Of a DNA stretch of 64,000 nt, positions 10,782 through 18,703 are shown piece by piece. A program made the position numbers and the translations under genes. Origin of the DNA: Flavonifractor sp. An112 (lineage in GTDB: Bacteria > Bacillota > Clostridia > Oscillospirales > Oscillospiraceae); the NCBI RefSeq assembly GCF_002161085.1, contig NZ_NFLU01000008.1, positions 62,001 to 126,000 of the forward strand, written 5' to 3'. The notes beneath the pieces were generated by a model that saw nothing but the letters and a program-made list of their open reading frames with translations, did no database searches and was not told the DNA's origin. Positions within the stretch are counted from its first letter, which is position 1, and each line of letters starts with the position of its first letter.

Positions 10782-11807
10782 TTACGTTTCTTCGCTTTGT
10801 TTGCTCTTTTTCCGCGCCTTTCCAAGAGGATTGGCCTTGGCGGCGGCACGGAGGTTTTCGTTGTCCACGTGGGTATAGATCTGGGTGGTGTTCAGGTTCT
10901 CGTGGCCCAGCACCTCCTGCAAGGTCCGCACATCCACGCCATTTTGCAGCATCAGGGTGGCGGCGGTGTGGCGCAGCTTGTGGCTGGAGTAGAGGGACGG
11001 GTCCAGACCCGCCTTCAAAAGCCGCTGTTTTACCATATAATGGACAGCCGCCGTGGTCATGCGGGTGTGGGAGCGGGTGAGGAAGAGGGCGTTTTTGTCT
11101 GCCGCCGCCTGGTTGTTCCGCTCCTCCAGCCAGTCGTCCAGCGCCTCCCGGCAGGCCTCGTTGAGGAAGATCATCCGTTCTTTATTGCCTTTGCCCAGCA
11201 CCCGGAGCTGCTCCTGCCGCACATCGGTTAAGTTAAGACCGACTAACTCTGAAATCCGTAGCCCGCAGTTGAGAAACAGGCTGAGAATACAGTAATCTCT
11301 GGCCCGGTTGGGCTCGTCCACGGCCTCCAGCAGCATGATGGACTCGTCCAGGGACAAATACCGGGGCAGGGATTTCTTCAGCCGGGGGGAATCCAGGTCC
11401 TGCATGGGGTTTTCGCCGATGAGCTTGGCCTTGCTGGAGAGATACTTATAAAAGGAGCGGATGGCGGCGATCTTGCGGGCCCGGGCGGAGGGTTCCAGGC
11501 CGTAGCCGGAGGTGGGGCTGTTGGCGTGCTTGACCCGGTCACGGCTGAGGTAGCTCATGTAGCTGTACACGTCACTGAGATTCACCGAACGGGCCAGATC
11601 CAGATCCAGGTCGCCGATGTCGATCTGATCCAGCGGCGTGTCACGGGGCGCCCGGCCTTTTTCAAGTTTGATGTAGCGGAAGAAGTTGCGCAGATCCAGA
11701 TAGTATTCGTCCACGGTTTTCTTGGAGTGGCCCTGAATGGTCTCGTGGTAGACCAGGAAGTTGCGGAGCAGCTCAGGAGCGGTCAATTTGTAGTCATTAT
11801 GGTCCAT
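10782..11807 (-). CDS. Tyrosine recombinase XerC/XerD family
   Basis: A 341-residue site-specific recombinase. An N-terminal SAM-like core-binding domain (residues 10-130, LLRNFLVYHETIQGHSKKTVDEY) is followed by the catalytic domain with the Arg in NCGLRISELVGL, Lys in GKGNKERMIFL, HKLRHTAAT, LGHENLNTTQIYTHV giving the His and nucleophilic Tyr. The tail is basic. Length and lack of a DNA-arm domain fit a chromosomal Xer protein (dimer resolution at dif) better than a phage integrase, but no phage genes or dif site are seen nearby, so the role is inferred. The stop codon lies in the T run of the hairpin split by the NUDIX insertion. The start region can form a small hairpin over the ribosome binding site. 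Confidence 0.88.
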   Translation of the reverse strand: MDHNDYKLTAPELLRNFLVYHETIQGHSKKTVDEYYLDLRNFFRYIKLEKGRAPRDTPLDQIDIGDLDLDLARSVNLSDVYSYMSYLSRDRVKHANSPTSGYGLEPSARARKIAAIRSFYKYLSSKAKLIGENPMQDLDSPRLKKSLPRYLSLDESIMLLEAVDEPNRARDYCILSLFLNCGLRISELVGLNLTDVRQEQLRVLGKGNKERMIFLNEACREALDDWLEERNNQAAADKNALFLTRSHTRMTTAAVHYMVKQRLLKAGLDPSLYSSHKLRHTAATLMLQNGVDVRTLQEVLGHENLNTTQIYTHVDNENLRAAAKANPLGKARKKSKQSEET

Positions 11808-11825
11808 GGGGGCTTTCCCCCTCCT
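11808..11825 (-). promoter_or_regulatory. Ribosome-binding-site hairpin of the recombinase gene
   Basis: On the minus strand AGGAGGGGG is followed by AAAG and CCCCC directly before the ATG. The GGGGG/CCCCC stem masks part of the Shine-Dalgarno sequence and abuts the start codon, so translation is probably weak or controlled. Confidence 0.5.
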
Positions 11826-11828
11826 CTC

Positions 11829-12071
11829 AACTCAACAAAATTTTTATTTTGTTGAGTTCATAGTTGAGGTCCGGAGGGGTCCCTCCAGCCGGCTCCGGCA
11901 GGCCCCAAACGGCCCGGCTCCGCCGGCGGCTGCTGCAACAAAATAAAAAATGCTGTTGTATGTATTTGTGTTGTTTCTTTTGAGTGGTGTATCGGCGGTG
12001 GTTCGGCGGGCGTCCGGCTTTGGGCCGCCTGCGGCCGATATAGTCAACGATACCATCCCGGCGGACCTTTG
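11829..12071. other. Intergenic region between recombinase and DnaC-like genes
   Basis: Gene-free. It starts with a perfect 13-base-pair AT-rich stem AACTCAACAAAAT/ATTTTGTTGAGTT (11829-11858), followed by GC-rich short palindromes (CCGGCTCCGG, CCGCCGGCGG) and an AT-rich segment with GCAACA ... TGTTGT (about 11934-11957). I see no clear promoter, RNA gene or dif-like site. Confidence 0.45.
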
Positions 12072-12743
12072 TCAATCCGCCGGACTGCCGCCGGTCAGCA
12101 GCGTCTGCATCCGTTTGATCCGCTCCGCCGTTTTTTCCTGCCGCAGACTGGTTCCGTCAAAGCAAACCGGCACACACCGCTCCAGCACCCGGTCATGAAT
12201 ACGGCTGTCGTCCCGGTCAGCGTTTTTCAGCTCCTTCAGAGTCAGATTGGTGGTCACCACCATAGGCCGCCCGGACAGATACCGGCGGTTGACGATCTCG
12301 TACACCTGTTCCCGGGCGTAGGGCGTCCGGCGCTCCACGCCGAAGTCGTCCAGGATGAGCAGTCCGCAGGTGGTCAGCACCTCCAGATACTGGATGCGCT
12401 CCTCGCCGCTCATGCCGAACAGATTGAGCAGAGCCTCCCCCAGGGTGATCATTCGCACACCCACCTCCAGATCCACCAGGGCGTTGGCGATACAGGCGGC
12501 GGCAAAGGTCTTGCCTGTCCCCGCCGGGCCCCAGAACAGCAGGCCCATGTTCTCCCGCCGCATCTCCGGCCAGTGCTCCACATACTGCCTGGCCCAGGCC
12601 AGCTGAGGCACCGCCCCGTTGTCCCTGTCGAAGGTACAGTCCATCAGCCCCTGGGCCGAGCCGAACACCCGCTTGCGCTTTTGCTGGATGCGGTTGGCCT
12701 TTTCCCGTTCCATAGCCTCCCGCAGCCGTTCCTCCCGATCCAT
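12072..12743 (-). CDS. DnaC/DnaI-like AAA+ ATPase (helicase loader type)
   Basis: A 223-residue AAA+ ATPase. Walker A is GPAGTGKTF, Walker B is LLILDDFG, with sensor-1 VVTTNLTLKE and an Arg finger region near RIHDRVLERC. The N-terminal 40 residues are charged and helical, as in loaders that contact the replicative helicase. Proteins of this type load DnaB-type helicase; IstB-like transposition ATPases look similar, but no istA is present. The start overlaps the stop of the upstream RepA_N-like gene by one base (TAATG), so the pair is translationally coupled, matching the initiator-loader pairs of Firmicutes chromosomes and plasmids. Confidence 0.85.
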   Translation of the reverse strand: MDREERLREAMEREKANRIQQKRKRVFGSAQGLMDCTFDRDNGAVPQLAWARQYVEHWPEMRRENMGLLFWGPAGTGKTFAAACIANALVDLEVGVRMITLGEALLNLFGMSGEERIQYLEVLTTCGLLILDDFGVERRTPYAREQVYEIVNRRYLSGRPMVVTTNLTLKELKNADRDDSRIHDRVLERCVPVCFDGTSLRQEKTAERIKRMQTLLTGGSPAD

Positions 12744-13225
12744 TATAAACTCTCCCCCTCTCTATATTGATAAGAATGGTTGTTTAAGTTCTGTTGTTCC
12801 CTCAGGTTGTTAGGGGACGCTTTTCCGCCCTGGTCATGGTCCGGTTTCCGACCGGGACCCGGTCGGTTTTTCGGCCCGCTCCCGGTCAAAAAAGTGTCCT
12901 CGGGCAGGGACAAAAAAATTTGGCTGGCCTCCCCCCTCCTTGGCGTCACCCGCCGGATCAGGCCCGCCTGTTCCAGTTCCTTCAGCCGATTCTTGACCAC
13001 TGTGGTTCCCCGCCCCAGCGCTGCCGCCAGCTTTTTGATAGGATAGCGCACATACACCCACCCCTCCTCTGACCACCAGCCGTTCTTCTGGGACAGGGTA
13101 GCCCGGTCCAGCAGCAGAGCGTAGAGCAGCAGGGCCGTCCCCGACAGATCCAGCTCCAGCAGCGGCCTGGGCAGGGGCAGATAGTTGGTCAGCGCCCCCT
13201 CCCTGCCGTAGCGTACCAGCTTCAT
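12743..13225 (-). CDS. Winged-helix replication initiator (RepA N-terminal type)
   Basis: A 160-residue DNA-binding protein. The N-terminal 110 residues match the replication initiator A / DnaD-N pattern: LPLPRPLLELDLSGTALLLYALLLDRATLS, then YIPIKKLAAALGRGTTVVKNRLKELEQAGLIRR-type winged helix. The remaining 50 residues are Pro/Arg/Asn-rich and look disordered; no DnaD C-terminal domain is seen, so it is shorter than DnaD or DnaB. Start at 13225 follows a GGGGGGAGG stretch. Coupling to the DnaC-like loader suggests a role in loading the helicase. Whether it serves the chromosome or is the relic of a mobile replicon cannot be decided from this window. Confidence 0.78.
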   Translation of the reverse strand: MKLVRYGREGALTNYLPLPRPLLELDLSGTALLLYALLLDRATLSQKNGWWSEEGWVYVRYPIKKLAAALGRGTTVVKNRLKELEQAGLIRRVTPRRGEASQIFLSLPEDTFLTGSGPKNRPGPGRKPDHDQGGKASPNNLREQQNLNNHSYQYREGESL

Positions 13226-13297
13226 GGGCCTCCCCCCTTTCACCTGTAGGGTGTTTGGGGGGATTTGTTGTATGTTTTGGTACATCCAGCGGCAAAA

Positions 13298-13325
13298 AAA
13301 GACCTTCCCCACAGGGAAGGTCTTT
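13298..13325 (-). terminator. Terminator of the dehydratase-like operon
   Basis: AAAGACCTTCCC/GGGAAGGTCTTT stem with a CACA loop; on the minus strand seven T follow. It lies 15 bases past the stop of the fused gene. Confidence 0.9.
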
Positions 13326-13340
13326 GAAATAGCTATGAGA

Positions 13341-14987
13341 TTACCCCTCCAGGGCGAAGAGGGCGGCGCCCAGAGCGCCGTTGAGCTGGGCCCGGTCGGA
13401 GACGATGAGCTCCACCCCCAGCTCCCGCTGGATGGCCTCCACCACGCCCCGGTTCTTGGACACGCCGCCGGTCATCATATAGTTGGGCTCGCCCCCCAGG
13501 CGGCGGCACAGGGCGGCGGTGCGGGAGGCCACCGACTGGTTCAGGCCGTGGATGATGTCCCCCCGGTCCTTGTTCTGGGCGATGAGGGACACCACCTCCG
13601 ACTCGGCAAAAACGGTACACATGGAGGAAATGGCGATGTCCTCCTTCCACTCCAGCCCGGCCCAGCTCATCTCCTCCATGGAGAGCTCCAGGGTGCGGGC
13701 CATCAGCTCCAGAAAGCGGCCGGTACCGGCGGCGCACTTGTCGTTCATCAGGAAGTTGACCACGTTGCCCTGGCCGTCCAGCCGGATCACCTTGCTGTCC
13801 TGACCGCCGATGTCGATGATGGTGCGGACGGTGGAATCCAGGAAGTAGGCCCCCTTGGCGTGGCAGGTGATCTCGGTGATGGACTTGTCCCCCATCTGGA
13901 TGGCGGAGCGCCCGTAGCCGGTGGTGACGGTGGCGGCAATGTCCGCCTCGGTGAGCCCCGCCTGTTTGAGGGCCTGCTCCAGAGCACGCTCCGCCCCCGC
14001 CGAGGCCCCCGCCCCGGTGGGCAGGATCACCCCCGCCACCAGCTGGCGGCTGCGGTCCAGAATGGCCACATCCGTGCTGGTGGACCCGCTGTCGATGCCC
14101 ACATAATACCGTCCGCCGCTCATGGCGTTGCCTCCTTTTTTCGCCGTGGTTTGTGCCGGGACCATGGTCTCGGCAAAGGCCTCCAGCCGGGTACGCAGCT
14201 GTCCGCTGCTCCCCGCCGTATAGTCCGACTCCAGCTTGAGCATGGGCACGGTGAGCTCATGGCGCAGGCCGGAGTATTCAAAGCCGTAGTAGTCGCAGAA
14301 TTTCACCGTGTGGTACACCACACCCTTGAGATGGGGGTCGTTCACCAGCTGCCGCCGCCCGGCGGCGTCGGTCATCCGCATACAGGGGATCTGCTCCAGC
14401 AGAGCCCCGGCGTACCAGCCCATCAGGGTATCAAAGTCCCCGCCCTCCGGCGGCGGGGCCACGCTGCGGTTGTGGACGCAGGTGTCGTTGCGTACCGGCA
14501 GGGGGAGCGCCTCCTCCATGGCCTCAAAGAGCTTGTCCCCTACCCTGCCTCCCAGCACGCTGAGGTAGGGCTCCGTGGGCCGGTCCAGAGGCTGGAAGGC
14601 CGCCCGGAAAGCCTTTTCGTCAAACTTGGTGCCCTTGTAGGCCCCGTAGGCCTCCGCCAGAGCCAGCAGTTCCCCCTTCATCCGGGTTTTGGCGCAGTCG
14701 CCCCCGCAGTGGAGCAGGTCCATCAGGTAGAGGAAGTCCAGCTTGCCGTGCTGGAGCAGGATGTCGTACACGCTGCGGATCACGTCGCAGCAGTTGACCA
14801 GCACCAGCTCCTTCACCTGCCCGGACAGGCAGGCCTCCAGCACCGCCTTGCCGAAGCCGCACAGGTTGGGGTGGCCCAGCTGGTCGCTGAGGGGGAAGGA
14901 GTCTGGCATCTGGTCCAGCACCACGCACTCGCCCCCCAGGGCGCGCAAAAGCTCCACCGGGGTGTATTTACAGATATAGTGGGTCAT
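13341..14987 (-). CDS. Fusion: 2-hydroxyacyl-CoA dehydratase-like component and BadF-type ATPase activator
   Basis: A 548-residue fusion. Residues 1-276 resemble an HgdB/DCCP-type cluster-binding component (LVLVNCCDVIRSVYDIL, LLHCGGDC, ending ESDYTAGSSGQLRTRLEAF). Residues 293-548 are a complete BadF/BadG/HgdC ATPase activator: GIDSGSTSTD phosphate loop, DIGGQDSKVI, and the cluster cysteines in NDKCAAGTG (Cys418) and SSMCTVF (Cys457). Activators use ATP to push a low-potential electron into the dehydratase. A strong AAAAAAGGAGG lies seven bases before the in-frame ATG at 14123 (Met289), so the activator may also be made alone. The gene overlaps the upstream HgdB-like gene by ATGA. The substrate is unknown; double-cubane reductases of the YjiM/YjiL kind are the closest concept. 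Confidence 0.85.
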   Translation of the reverse strand: MTHYICKYTPVELLRALGGECVVLDQMPDSFPLSDQLGHPNLCGFGKAVLEACLSGQVKELVLVNCCDVIRSVYDILLQHGKLDFLYLMDLLHCGGDCAKTRMKGELLALAEAYGAYKGTKFDEKAFRAAFQPLDRPTEPYLSVLGGRVGDKLFEAMEEALPLPVRNDTCVHNRSVAPPPEGGDFDTLMGWYAGALLEQIPCMRMTDAAGRRQLVNDPHLKGVVYHTVKFCDYYGFEYSGLRHELTVPMLKLESDYTAGSSGQLRTRLEAFAETMVPAQTTAKKGGNAMSGGRYYVGIDSGSTSTDVAILDRSRQLVAGVILPTGAGASAGAERALEQALKQAGLTEADIAATVTTGYGRSAIQMGDKSITEITCHAKGAYFLDSTVRTIIDIGGQDSKVIRLDGQGNVVNFLMNDKCAAGTGRFLELMARTLELSMEEMSWAGLEWKEDIAISSMCTVFAESEVVSLIAQNKDRGDIIHGLNQSVASRTAALCRRLGGEPNYMMTGGVSKNRGVVEAIQRELGVELIVSDRAQLNGALGAALFALEG

Positions 14988-16264
14988 GCCTGTCCCCCCT
15001 TTCCCTGCTTGAGCAGCTCCACAAAGGCCTCCATACGGGTGGCCAGCTGGCCCTCGCCGCCGTGGCTGCGGTCGCAGCCGTCGCCGTCCAGTACCAGGGT
15101 GGGGATGCCGGCGGCCTCAAAGGTCTCCTTGGCCAGCTGTGCGCCCCCCAGGGTGTGCTTGCAGCCCCAGTGGCAGAACCACACCGCTCCATCGGCCTTG
15201 AGCTGGCGGGCGGCCTCCACCCCCTTCTCAATGCGCCGGGACACCGGGCCGTTGAAGGCGGAGTACACCACCCGCTGGGCCATGGCCTGATAGGGGTCGG
15301 CCGAAAAGGTGGGCTGGATGCCCTCAAAGCACATATCGCACCCCACGATCTGCACGTCCCGGTTGAAGTCGGTGACCTGCCGCAGGGGGGCCACCCAGAA
15401 GGGGGTGGTGTGGTGCCACAGCAGCCGCACCCCCTCCGCCGGTCCCGCCGATTCCGCGTCCTTCAGGCACTGGAGAGTGAAGGCCTCGGTCTCCGGGGTG
15501 CCCAGCAGAATATGGAGGGCGAAGGCGGCGAACATCTCCCCCGTCATCTCGCAGGGGATGCACTTGTCCGCCTTCAGGGTCATATAGCGGTCATAGTTGG
15601 CCAGGCTCCGGTTGCTGCGGGCCACCGTCTCCTCCAGGTCGGACCGGCTCAGCTTCTGGCCGGTCTGCTGCTCCAGAAAGGCAACCATGTCCCGCAGCTG
15701 GTCGGCTACATAGTTCACGGCGCTCTGGTCGGTGCGGTAGGGCACGTCCACCATGAAGTGGGGCACGTCAAAGTACTCCGCCAGCCGCCGGAAGGTGAGC
15801 ATATTGGCGTCGCAGGCCAGGGTGGTGGACAGAATGAACCGGGGCTTGGGCATCAGGCCCTTCTCCGCCGCCCCGATGAAGATTTTATGGTAGGAGCAGA
15901 AGGTCTCGGGCAGGCCCTCGCTCTCGGCGTAGCGGAGGAAGGCCCCCTCCGCCTGGGTGCCGGAGAGGAAGCAGCCGAAGCCCTCGCAGGAGTATGGGGA
16001 CAATCCCAGCACCTGGAGGGGCTCGCAGGGCAGAAACAGGCTGACCATGGCCGCCTTGTCCGGGTGGGCCAGGGGCGCGATCATGGAGTTCATGGTCTGG
16101 ACCGCCACCATCTGGGCGGATTTGGTGGTCAGCTTGCCGGGGGCCAGCTTTAATTGCAGGTTTTTGGCCCGGTAGCCGGTGGTGAGCCATTTCCGGGCCT
16201 TTTCCGGGTTTTTGTCGCACAGGGTCTGAATCCAGGCCCCGAAGGATGTGACGATGTCTTTCAT
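14984..16264 (-). CDS. 2-hydroxyacyl-CoA dehydratase / double-cubane reductase-like protein
   Basis: A 426-residue HgdB-superfamily protein. Conserved Cys-containing motifs are seen along the chain: SLFLPCEP, SPYSCEGFGCF, TTLACDANM, KCIPCEMTG, VGCDMCFEG and the C-terminal WFCHWGCKHTLGG followed by LDGDGCDRSHGGEGQLATRMEAF. These bind Fe-S clusters in relatives. Family members either dehydrate 2-hydroxyacyl-CoA or, as double-cubane proteins, reduce small molecules at low potential with a partner ATPase. The absence of a CoA-transferase nearby argues weakly against an amino-acid fermentation operon. The stop overlaps the start of the fused partner (ATGA), so the two probably form one complex. 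The ribosome binding site is weak. Confidence 0.85.
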   Translation of the reverse strand: MKDIVTSFGAWIQTLCDKNPEKARKWLTTGYRAKNLQLKLAPGKLTTKSAQMVAVQTMNSMIAPLAHPDKAAMVSLFLPCEPLQVLGLSPYSCEGFGCFLSGTQAEGAFLRYAESEGLPETFCSYHKIFIGAAEKGLMPKPRFILSTTLACDANMLTFRRLAEYFDVPHFMVDVPYRTDQSAVNYVADQLRDMVAFLEQQTGQKLSRSDLEETVARSNRSLANYDRYMTLKADKCIPCEMTGEMFAAFALHILLGTPETEAFTLQCLKDAESAGPAEGVRLLWHHTTPFWVAPLRQVTDFNRDVQIVGCDMCFEGIQPTFSADPYQAMAQRVVYSAFNGPVSRRIEKGVEAARQLKADGAVWFCHWGCKHTLGGAQLAKETFEAAGIPTLVLDGDGCDRSHGGEGQLATRMEAFVELLKQGKGGQA

Positions 16265-16306
16265 GGGAAACCTCGCTTGGGAAGAAATGAATCAGGATGT
16301 TCTATT

Positions 16307-17209
16307 TCAGGGTTTGCAAATGCCGCAGGGAGCATACCCCTGATCGATGAGATCCTGCCGGGAGCCGGTGTAGTCCTGGCGGTTGGCGTCGCTCATGGAG
16401 GCCACCCCGGAGCAGTCGGGCTCATGGAACTTCATGGAGTTGGTGTTGAGGACGTACTGCTGAGACGTCTCCTCCGAGCCGCTGGTGGTCTGAGCGGGAA
16501 TGGAGGGCTGGGGCACCTCCTCACCGCCGGCGGCGCTGGCCCCGGTGGCGTAGTCGATGGTAATGCCGGGCTGCACGTTGTAGGCGTACACGCAGAAGGT
16601 GACCCCTTCCCCGCTGTCCTCCACGCTGTAGGCCTCCATCAGCACCCCGGAGGCCACCAGGTTGTCCCCCTCAAAGACGGGGGTCACCCGGTAGAGCACA
16701 TGGTTGTTTGTCTCCTTCACATAGTCGGCCACCATGTTCTCAAAGGGCAGCATCCCGTCCACGTTCATGTACCGGGTGCCGGTGATGAGGTTCTTCTCGT
16801 TGGCGTTCTCGCCGGTGAGCTGGAAACCGATCAGGTGGCAGCGGTTATAGAGGTACTGCCCGTCATACTCCACGTTGATCCAGCCGCTGGGCTTCACCGA
16901 GCTGATGCTCTCCCGGTCCTCGGTGGGCATGAGATCGGACCCCACGCAGGCGTAGGCCACCCCGCAGCGCCCCAGGTCGTCCAGGTCGCTGTAGGACTCA
17001 AAGGAGTTGGTGGTGTAGTCGTCCTCTGTAAAGTAAGGAACATTGTCATTGACTGCCACATAGGGATCGCCGCTGTAATCGGGCAGGCTGGTCAGGTCGT
17101 AAGAAGCGGCAGGGGTGGAACTGGGGACAGGTTCATTTCCTTTACAGCCACTGAGGGTCAAGGCACACAGCAGAGTCAGCGCCAGCAGAGCGGCAGAAAT
17201 TCGTTTCAT
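16307..17209 (-). CDS. DNA/RNA non-specific endonuclease, predicted lipoprotein
   Basis: A 300-residue predicted surface lipoprotein: signal peptide with lipobox LTLSGCKG (Cys22), a Ser/Thr-Pro linker, then an EndA/NUC1-type nuclease core. The active-site region reads YNRCHLIGFQLTGENANEKNLITGTRYMN, with the usual DRGH His kept as NRCH and the metal-binding Asn retained. The C-terminal 50 residues form a separate small module with HEPDCSGVASM and a final YAPCGICKP, an Ada-like metal-binding motif often found at the end of nuclease or protease chains in Firmicutes. Such enzymes degrade extracellular nucleic acid for nutrition or uptake. Its ATG overlaps the stop of the upstream gene (ATGA). Confidence 0.87.
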   Translation of the reverse strand: MKRISAALLALTLLCALTLSGCKGNEPVPSSTPAASYDLTSLPDYSGDPYVAVNDNVPYFTEDDYTTNSFESYSDLDDLGRCGVAYACVGSDLMPTEDRESISSVKPSGWINVEYDGQYLYNRCHLIGFQLTGENANEKNLITGTRYMNVDGMLPFENMVADYVKETNNHVLYRVTPVFEGDNLVASGVLMEAYSVEDSGEGVTFCVYAYNVQPGITIDYATGASAAGGEEVPQPSIPAQTTSGSEETSQQYVLNTNSMKFHEPDCSGVASMSDANRQDYTGSRQDLIDQGYAPCGICKP

Positions 17210-17616
17210 TTGGTGTAGACCTCCTTGGTCAGGGTTTTGTGGGAGGAGCCGGAAAAGTCAGCGGCGGAGACCAGCCGGAACCCTGCCGCCGCCGGGTCAA
17301 AATCCAGATACTGGTCGGCGGGATAGGTCCGGTTCCATCTGTAAAGGAGAATCCCCTCCACCCTGTCCAGCACCTGGGCCAGAGGGGGAAACTCGGCAAA
17401 GCAGACCTCGCCTGGGCCCGCCTGGAGCAGAAAAGCCTCCGCCGGGCGCAGGTTTGCAGGGGCGGGGTCGAACTGTTTGGCGGTGTAGGGGCTCACCCAC
17501 AGAGGGCTCTCCCCCGCCGCCGTCAGTAAATCGGCCCGCAGCAGCTTGTCCATGCTCTGCCGGCGGCCGTTGAAGGCCATGCCGTTTTTGTCGTCCAGGC
17601 ACAGTGCCAGGATCAT
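17206..17616 (-). CDS. Hypothetical protein, distantly dihydrofolate reductase-like at its ends
   Basis: A 136-residue soluble protein I cannot assign firmly. It begins MILALCLDDKNGMAFNGRRQS, which recalls the first strand and loop of dihydrofolate reductases, and ends SGSSHKTLTKEVYTK, also reminiscent of that fold, but the catalytic and NADPH motifs in between are not visible. The start at 17616 follows AGGAGGG at a good distance. It is translationally coupled (ATGA) to the nuclease lipoprotein downstream, so a linked role is likely; the hairpin after pfkA separates it from the upstream genes, although read-through is possible. Confidence 0.7.
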   Translation of the reverse strand: MILALCLDDKNGMAFNGRRQSMDKLLRADLLTAAGESPLWVSPYTAKQFDPAPANLRPAEAFLLQAGPGEVCFAEFPPLAQVLDRVEGILLYRWNRTYPADQYLDFDPAAAGFRLVSAADFSGSSHKTLTKEVYTK

Positions 17617-17629
17617 GGCGGTCCCTCCT

Positions 17630-17666
17630 TCCAAAAAGGCAGAGAGCGGAGCCGGGCTCCGCTCTC
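17630..17666 (-). terminator. Hairpin after pfkA
   Basis: GAGAGCGGAG/CTCCGCTCTC with a CCGGG loop, followed on the minus strand by TGCCTTTTTGG. Probable terminator or attenuator between pfkA and the small hypothetical gene. Confidence 0.7.
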
Positions 17667-17683
17667 CGTTTCTGTGGGTTGGC

Positions 17684-18667
17684 TTACTGCACGCCGGTGA
17701 GGGCGCGCATGACGGTGTAGGTCTGCTGATCCAGACCCTTCTTCATCTGCAGGGCCTCGTGGATGTCGTAGTCCACATAGGACTCGCCGTCCATGGCCAC
17801 CACCCGGCAGGTCTTGCCCTCGGCCAGCAGCCGCACGGCCTCGTAGCCCATGTAGGTAGCCGCCACCCGGTCCCGGAGGGAGGGTGCGCCGCCCCGCTGG
17901 ACGTGGCCCAGGATGGTGACCCGTGTGTCCAGGGAGGTGGCCTCGTGGATGTGCTTGGCCACCTCATAGGCGCCGCCCTCCACGCCCTCGGCCACGATAA
18001 TCATGAAGTGGGTGCGCCCGGACAGCCGGGCCCGGCGGATGGGCTCGATCAGGTCCTCCTCGTAGTTGACCACCTGCTCGGGCACCAGCACGGCGGTGGC
18101 GCCGCAGGCCACGCCCACGTTGAGGGCCACATGGCCGGCGTGGCGGCCCATGACCTCCACCACGGAGCAGCGCTCGTGGGACTGCATGGTGTCCCGCAGC
18201 TTGTCGATGGACTCCAGGGCGGTGTTGCAGGCGGTGTCAAAGCCGATGGTGTAAGTAGAGCAGGCGATGTCGTTGTCGATGGTGCCGGGGATGCCGATGA
18301 CGCTCAGGCCCTTGTCGGCCAGGGTGAGCAGGCCCCGGAAGGTACCGTCGCCGCCGATGCCCACCAGGGCGTCCAGACCCAGCAGCTTGCAGGTGGCAGC
18401 CGCACGCTCCCGGCCCACCTCGGACTTGAAGTCCTCGCTGCGGGCGGAGTAGAGCATGGTGCCGCCCCGGCGGGACAGGCCGCTGACGCTGTTAAAGTCC
18501 AGGGGAACAAAGTCGCCGTTGATGAGGCCGTGATAGCCACGGCGGATGCCGATACACTCAATACCCATATGGACGGCGGTACGAACCACCGAACGGATGG
18601 CTGCGTTCATGCCGGGGGCGTCGCCGCCGCTGGTAAATACGCCAATGCGCCGAACTGCCTTTTCCAT
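17684..18667 (-). CDS. pfkA: ATP-dependent 6-phosphofructokinase
   Basis: A 327-residue cytosolic enzyme converting fructose 6-phosphate and ATP to fructose 1,6-bisphosphate. Key motifs: N-terminal GVFTSGGDAPGMNAAIR, GGDGTFRG with the Gly that marks ATP use, catalytic PGTIDNDI, VEVMGRHAGHVALN and the C-terminal GHVQRGGAPSLRDR. Length fits the bacterial tetrameric form regulated by ADP and PEP. It follows purB by 36 bases and is probably cotranscribed with it. A second phosphofructokinase of the PPi type lies at 26517. Confidence 0.97.
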   Translation of the reverse strand: MEKAVRRIGVFTSGGDAPGMNAAIRSVVRTAVHMGIECIGIRRGYHGLINGDFVPLDFNSVSGLSRRGGTMLYSARSEDFKSEVGRERAAATCKLLGLDALVGIGGDGTFRGLLTLADKGLSVIGIPGTIDNDIACSTYTIGFDTACNTALESIDKLRDTMQSHERCSVVEVMGRHAGHVALNVGVACGATAVLVPEQVVNYEEDLIEPIRRARLSGRTHFMIIVAEGVEGGAYEVAKHIHEATSLDTRVTILGHVQRGGAPSLRDRVAATYMGYEAVRLLAEGKTCRVVAMDGESYVDYDIHEALQMKKGLDQQTYTVMRALTGVQ

Positions 18668-18703
18668 GACAATTTCCTCCTTAAATTCCCGTTTGGTCCC
18701 TGT

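Noticed and set aside
10782-13225. Prophage remnant
   Set aside because: A recombinase, loader and initiator are present but no phage structural, lysis or repressor gene and no attachment-site duplication.
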